From: Cololabis saira
Lineage: Eukaryota; Chordata; Actinopteri; Beloniformes; Belonidae
DNA length: 64,000 nt
Assembly (NCBI RefSeq): GCF_033807715.1
Contig: NC_084606.1
Span: 37,996,401-38,060,400 of the forward strand
Direction of reading: 5' to 3'
Positions 46,046 through 64,000 of this stretch are shown one piece after another (within the stretch, counting starts at the first letter, position 1; each line of letters begins with the position of its first letter). The translations under genes and the position numbers were made by a program. The notes beneath the pieces are model-generated. The model saw nothing but the letters and a program-made list of their open reading frames with translations. It did no database searches and was not told the DNA's origin.

Positions 46046-47320
46046 TGAATCCACCACACACAAGGAATTGTCTTCACACATCCTGCAGCACATTCTACAC
46101 CTGCTACCAAGACAGATGTAGACACATGTTTTCAGTTTCCATTCGCTCACGGAAGACCAATATGACCAGTGCTTTAATTTGTATTGATCCTTCTCATTGT
46201 GAAGACCTAGCTGACACAAAAAGGCTCTGTTGGTTCTTTTTAAAGTTTCTATTAACACAAAGATCTTGGTGTGCAGACACTGGCACTATTAGATGTTCGC
46301 AATGCTATTTTGTCATGTTTCTCGTGAACTGAATGAATTTGCTCAGACTGGTCCAGGTTTAATTTGTGCTCAACAGTCTTATAAGCAAAAACCGGAACAC
46401 TTTGGTTTTAATCTATCGAAGCTCAACTTGCATGATCCTGTTTAAATGCCTCATTCTTTCCATGTAACAAACTTGTATTACTGTCTTGTTTCTTGTCTTG
46501 GTTTTGAGCCGAATAAGAAATATTTTTGTAATAAGTGGAGTGGATCTTAGTTCTGTAAGACATTTTTAGTTCTGAGATTGATTTTTCAAAAATGCACAAT
46601 TTCTATCTTGATTTCACCAGCCTGCGTCTTGGTTGTAACGTTGAGTTTAAAGGGGGGAACCTCGGGGCCGCTACAATACTCCCTTGTTTTCTGCACCTCT
46701 GTTCTGAGGAAACGGTGCAGTGTTTGTGTTGCTTCTACAAGGGGTAATATTTTTTTGTCCCTCAAGTTATTAGAGCAAGAAATGTTAGTTTTTCTTGGAA
46801 TCAGTCTTATTGCGCTAGCCTGAATGAGTAGTTGTTGAATTCTGCTTGGTTTAGTATTAAAACTGTTTCAGCTTCCCCTTTTACATCACCAGTGTCCTGG
46901 TTTCTCTTTTCAGGTCAGATATCCACTCAGATATCGTCTGTTTGTTTTTTGTTTTTTTTTCCCATCCTTCCACTTACTAGGAATTTCTTTGGTTTCCCAA
47001 AAGTGTGTTGTTTTGTAAACAGTTTTGTTAAGATTGTCTGCTTTTTTTTTCTTAAATAGGATTTACCCAACTGCTTCTTGCCACACCAAATTATATCTAC
47101 TTTGAATGACATATTTTATTTAGTTATACAAGTAGGGGATTCTTGTTTCAGCACCATGGATATTTTTTTTTCTTTGATAAAATAATCCATTAACTAGTGT
47201 CAATTGGAATTTGTAATGTTATGGTTTTGTCAGTTACAGATATAAGATCAGATGTTATGAAAATGGGAGGAAAGAAATTATTTGAACTTTTGGTTGAATA
47301 AATGGTGTGGTGCACTGTCT
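46046..47320 (+). other. sf1: sf1 3' untranslated region with polyadenylation signal
   Basis: AATAAA at 47297-47302 is followed by GGTGTGG and a T-run, a standard cleavage context about 1.25 kb past the stop. Assignment of the stretch as 3' UTR is inference; no other gene is visible here. Confidence 0.6.
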
Positions 47321-47488
47321 TTTTTTTTTTTTTTTTGTATAATTTATAGAAATTAGTATTTTCTCTCTCATACGACTTTCCATGGCTTGGAAATTCGTTC
47401 TAAGGTTAATTAAAGCAACTTAAGTTTACTGCAAATTTATATTTGAACATGTTTTGAGTTTTGCAAATGTAATTGAGATGAGTATATT

Positions 47489-48277
47489 CAGTACTCGAGT
47501 TGTAAAAAAAAAAACATCAGGGGGAATGGTGGATTTTATCATATGGGGACAGATAATTTGTGCTGATTACAAATAATATATTACAAATAATAGCAGTGAC
47601 CAAAACACCTGCAGAAATACTGCAGGAATGACATAGCAGCAGTTAAATGCAGCCTTCTGTAAGCTTTAAATATCCACTGGGCTTACATCAAATACATCAA
47701 AACACAACAATAAAAAACACTTTTCTGAACTTATCAATATGACTGTCCTTCACAGGATAAGTAAAATGGATCACTGCAAAAACTCACAATCTTAACAAGA
47801 ATATTTGTCTTATTTCTAGTTAAAATGTCTCATTTTAGTAAAAAAAATCTCATTACACTTAAAACAAGACTCATCACTGGAAAAAAACAACAATTTTCAC
47901 CTGTTTCAAGTAGATTTTCACTTGAAATAAGTAGAAAAATCTGCCAGTGGAACAAGCTTTTTTTTTTTTTTGCTTGTAATGAGAAGATAAATCTTGTCCC
48001 ACTGGCAGATTCTTCTACTTATTTCAAGTGAAAATTGACTTGAAACAGGTGAAAATAGTCAAATAAGTTATTTTCTGGTGTTATTTTTCTGGTGATGACT
48101 CTAAATGTTGAAATAGCAGTAAAACCACATTCATTGATGAAATGACATAAGGGATGGAAAGGAGGGATGTCAGTTTTACAGGAGGGATGATTTGGACCGT
48201 TTTTATTTCAGGGGGGGATGATTTGGACCGTTTTTATTTCAGGGGGCGGATCTCATCCCCCCTCAACTCCAGCACTG
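47489..48277 (+). mobile_element. CAGTACT-type DNA element, copy C, in the sf1-pygm interval
   Basis: Ends CAGTACTCGAGTTG and CAGTGCTGGAGTTG (inverted). Interior shared with copies A and B. It makes up most of the space between the sf1 poly(A) signal and the pygm promoter. Confidence 0.82.
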
Positions 48278-48289
48278 CGCGTGACGCAC

Positions 48290-48555
48290 TTACGAATTTG
48301 CAGGAAAAATTAGCTTTATTTTGAAACGACTAACCGGAAAAGGTTTCCCCCACATGTTTAACAGCGAGGCGTGGGCGTGACATATAAAGGAAGCTTTATT
48401 TTGAAACGACTAACCGGAAAAGGTTTGTTAACAGCGAGGCGTGACATATAAAGGAAGCTGATGCTGCAGCATCAGCTGTCCAGCTGAAGGTCGAAGCTGC
48501 AGAGCTCCAGCTCCACGTTTAAACCCCCCCCAATAAACCAGTATAACCCGGGACT
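48290..48555 (+). promoter_or_regulatory. pygm: pygm promoter, tandemly duplicated, two TATA boxes
   Basis: A block (TTTATTTTGAAACGACTAAC, GGAAAAGGTTT, AACAGCGAGGCGTG, CATATAAAGGAAGCT) occurs twice, at about 48312-48390 and 48391-48458. It gives TATAAA at 48383-48388 and 48447-48452. The first copy has an extra 11-bp insertion with a CACATGT E-box-like site. Two CAGCTG E-boxes (about 48473-48486) follow, typical of muscle genes. The ATG is at 48556. Confidence 0.7.
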
Positions 48556-60899
<12,344 letters not shown>

Positions 60900-60978
60900 T
60901 GAACCTGCTCACACGAGACGATAACATGACAAACCTAGCTTACAAAAGATTTAAAATTCTAACAAAAACACAAATCTG

Positions 60979-62052
60979 TACCTACGTTTACATGCAGTCA
61001 AAATTCCGGTTATTGCTAATATTCCGGTTACTGAAACATTGGGAATATTCCGTTTACATGGTGATTAATCATTCAGGATATCTGGATCAAACCAGCGACG
61101 CACGGAGAACATCATGACGCAATTCCCCTCATTTCTGCTTCTTCTTCCTGTATCCAAATTCAAAACAAATGCTGCTTTGTGCAACTTTTCTCTCACCTTC
61201 TTGTAAATCTTCTATCCCGGTACTTTCTACCGTCTACAAATGCAGAAATGTTCATATCCTTTATTACATTTATGAAGTGATTAGTCTCCTCCTGGTCTTG
61301 TTTCTCCGTGTTTAGAAGAACTTCCTGGACTCAAAAGACCAGGATTCCTTGTGAACAGAGCATGTGCAGAAAACAAATTCCTGTTCCGTTTGATGGGGAT
61401 ATTCCGTTTGGTGTTTACATGACCCAATATTCAGGTTTTAAAAGGAGTAACCCAGGGCTCATATTGGGGTTTTTAAAAACCAGAATATGAGCAAATTCTA
61501 ATTATTCAAAGGGGTTATTGGTGTTTACATGTCCGTGCAAATTGGGGTTATTGCTAATATTCAGGTTTTAAAAGGGTTATTGATGCATGGAAACACAGTC
61601 TATAACCCTTTTCTAATCCGAATTTGCACGGCCATGTAAACACCAATAACCCCTTTGAATAACCGGAATTTGCTCATAATCCGGTTTTTAAAAACCTGAA
61701 TATGACCCCTGGGTTACTCCGAATATTGGGTCATGTAAACGCCAAACAGAATATCCCCATCAAACGGAACAGGAATGTGTTTTCTGCACATGCTCTGTTC
61801 ACAAAGAATCCTGGTCTTTTGAGTCCAGGAAGTTCTTATAAACACGGAGAAACCAAGACCAGGAGGAGACTAATCACTTCATAAATGTAATGAAGGATAT
61901 GAACATTTCTGCATTTGTAGACGGTACAAAGTACCGGGATAGAAGATTTACAAGAAGCTGAGGGAAAAGTTGCGTGGAGACAGAATATTCCCAATGTTTC
62001 AGTAAACGGAATATTGACCTTAACCCCAATTTTGACTGCATGGAAACGTAGT
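60979..62052. mobile_element. Foldback of two inverted ACTACGTTTACATGCA elements, pygm intron 7
   Basis: 60979-61600 runs forward (compare 26995-27613) and 61601-62052 repeats most of it inverted. Both outer ends read ACGTTT(A/C)CATGCAGTC. Confidence 0.78.
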
Positions 62053-62481
62053 CTGTAAATAATTTGTGAGCCTTTATTTAACAGATAAATAACAATGGGT
62101 TTGTTTTCAGTATCTTCACTGAACAAGTTGATAAGGTTTAGACTTTAATCTTAAACGTATGTAGAATGATGCCAGCAACACGCCCAGAGGGAAACAGCAG
62201 GAGAAGCAGATTCCAGCGAGGGTCGGTCCCAGCTCACCGCTGCCTCACACAATCTGTTATTAATGACAGTTACAGTATAAAAACATAGCAGCATCAACAT
62301 TACAATGAGCTTAAAGAAAAACATTCCGGAGAAAGTCCAGAGGCTGCAAAGCAAATCCCAGGCACAACCTTTGAGCGTTGCACAGTCCACTCTGGAAAAA
62401 CTGAAAACTGTCTGTTTTCTATTGTAATAATCTTTCCCTTTATAGAATAATGAACTCCACATTGTTAGGAAATGGTCTTAA

Positions 62482-62959
62482 CCCTGGGGCTGTCTTCAGG
62501 TCAGGGGAGGGAGGGAGGGAGGGAGGGAGGACGGGAGGAAGGGAGGGAGGAAAGAAGGGAGGGAAAAAGGAAGGGGGGGAAGGAAAGAAGGGAGGAAGGG
62601 AAAAAGGAAGGAAGGGAGGAAGGGAAAAAGGGAAGGAAGGAAGGAAGGGAGGGAGGGGAGGGAGAAAAGAAGGAAGAGAGAAAGGAAGGAAGGGAAGGAA
62701 GGAAGGAAGGAAGGAAAGAAGGGAAGGAAGGAAGGAAGGAAAGAAGGGAAAAAGGGAGGGAGGAAGGAAGGAAAGAAGGGAAGGAAGGAAGGGAAAAAGG
62801 AAGGAATAGATAAAGGAAGGAAGGGATGAAAGAAGGAAGGGAAAAGGGAAGGGAAAAAGCAAAGAAGGAAGGGAGAAAGGAAGGAAGAAAGAAGGAGAGA
62901 GCAGGAGGAAAGAAGGAACAGGAGAAGTAGGTTATTTTGACCCAAAGACAGTACCAGGG
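62482..62959. mobile_element. piggyBac-like MITE, copy 3, with polypurine interior
   Basis: TTAA at 62478-62481 and 62960-62963; ends CCCTGGGGCTGTCTTCAGGT and CCCTGGTACTGTCTTTGGGT (inverted). Interior is GGAA/GGGA-rich. Confidence 0.8.
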
Positions 62960-63064
62960 TTAACTCCCTCCCAGATTGATGGGCAACAACGATTGCATCA
63001 ATTCATTAAGTTTCCCGACTCGAGACATCCGTCTGCCACGGACGCAAAAGGTTCCGGGATCGAG

Positions 63065-63785
63065 GGCTGGGGATCCATTCAAATGTCAAGAATCAAGTCC
63101 GTTCCAATTCTTAAGATTCAGAATCGATAATCAAGATTCGATTCCGATATTGATTTCGGTTAGTGTGATTAAAACTGTTTTTTGAGCTGTTGCGTGAATT
63201 ATAATATAATACAGGATTGTCTCAGAAAATTAGAATATTGTGATAAAGTTCTTTATTTTCTGTAATGCAATTAAAACAACTAAAATGTCATACATTCTGG
63301 ATTCATTACAAATCAACTGAAATATTGCAAGCCTTTTATTATTTTAATATTGCTGATTATGGTTTACAGTTTAAGATTAAGATTCCCAGAATATTCAAAT
63401 TTTTTGAGATAGGATATTTGAGTTTTCTTAAACTGTAAACCATGATCAGCAATATTAAAATAATAAAAGGCTTGCAATATTTCAGTTGATTTGTAATGAA
63501 TCCAGAATGTATGACATTTTTGTTTTTTTAATTGCATTACAGAAAATCACAATGTTCAAATTTTCTGAGACAGTCCTGTATGACTGAAAACTTTAATGTT
63601 TTCATACTTTTAAACATAATTAAATGCAAAAACATGGCACCAGTTATTCTTGTGTCCAACAAAACATTCCTTTTTTGGGCATAAACAAAAAAATACCAAA
63701 AGTTGTAATGATGAAAAAAAATCGATCTTTAGACATACGAATCGATTTTTAGGAATTAATATGAATTGATTTAGAATCGGAAAAT

Positions 63786-63823
<38 letters not shown>

Positions 63824-63825
63824 CC
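63065..63825. mobile_element. hAT-type MITE (AGGGCTGGGGATC end) with nested palindromic MITE
   Basis: Reverse copy of the 32963/40926 family (AGGGCTGGGGATCCATTCAA; AATCGATTTTTAGGAATTAA), split by the palindromic MITE at 63212-63578. It ends in a long T-run near 63790-63823, so its far end is not resolved. Confidence 0.75.
63212..63578. mobile_element. Palindromic CAGGACTGTCTCAG MITE, copy 5
   Basis: Complete palindrome with TA at both outer ends (left end CAGGATTGTCTCAG, right end CTGAGACAGTCCTG). Confidence 0.88.
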
Positions 63826-64000
63826 CCCAATACAGGTCGAATGGGATCACATTAGAGGTTTATGCACAGATGCAGCATCTGTCCAAGTTTTCACAAACCT
63901 ACGCTTGATGCTGGCGCACTGCAGTGCACAACTGACCTACACCCTATAAATATTACAGTATTTCTACCAAAGCTGCAGACCAAAGAGAAGATTTCTGAAT

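Overview
This is a stretch of ray-finned fish (teleost) nuclear genome. Two vertebrate genes can be read exon by exon with GT/AG junctions, the introns are filled with fish-type transposons and microsatellites, and there is no prokaryotic gene organisation. The two genes are splicing factor 1 (sf1, complete coding region, 12 exons, 680 codons) and muscle glycogen phosphorylase (pygm, first 7 coding exons, 285 codons, running off the right edge). They lie head-to-tail on the + strand. From memory, the human pair on 11q13 has the same order and orientation.

Left part (1-20 kb). A single 5.6 kb open frame (1680-7313) encodes a 1877-residue protein built of long, nearly identical tandem modules: a Pro/Asn-rich segment followed by a charged helical segment. 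I do not recognise it. The array does not end at its stop codon. An 11-bp deletion in the last unit causes the stop, and degraded array sequence continues to 8.6 kb, again at 13.46-13.53 kb and again at 17.94-18.10 kb. It is broken up by a 609-bp hAT-type element with an exact 8-bp target duplication and by a 3.4-kb non-LTR retrotransposon (endonuclease plus reverse transcriptase). That retrotransposon is itself interrupted by a 1.47-kb hAT-type element. A GC-rich ~42-bp minisatellite, TA and GA microsatellites and a piggyBac-like MITE fill the rest.

Middle part (20-47.3 kb). sf1 runs from 20265 to 46045, with a polyadenylation signal near 47297. Most intron length is transposon. Several insertions can be delimited to the base by 8-bp (hAT) or 3-bp (PIF/Harbinger-like) target duplications. 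Intron 9 is about 97% one nested insertion whose target duplication overlaps the 5' splice site. Intron 6 holds a four-level nest of elements.

Right part (47.3-64 kb). One 0.8-kb element occupies most of the sf1-pygm interval. It is followed by a tandemly duplicated pygm promoter with two TATA boxes and two CAGCTG E-boxes, then pygm exons 1-7. The pygm introns carry a 1.1-kb foldback element, hAT elements with decayed BED-finger remnants, a mariner-like element, palindromic MITEs and two more piggyBac-like MITEs whose interiors are pure polypurine/polypyrimidine tracts.

Nothing here forms a multi-gene system. The most unusual objects are the giant repeat-protein gene, the MITE family that carries polypurine tracts, and the transposon insertions at or beside splice sites and promoters.
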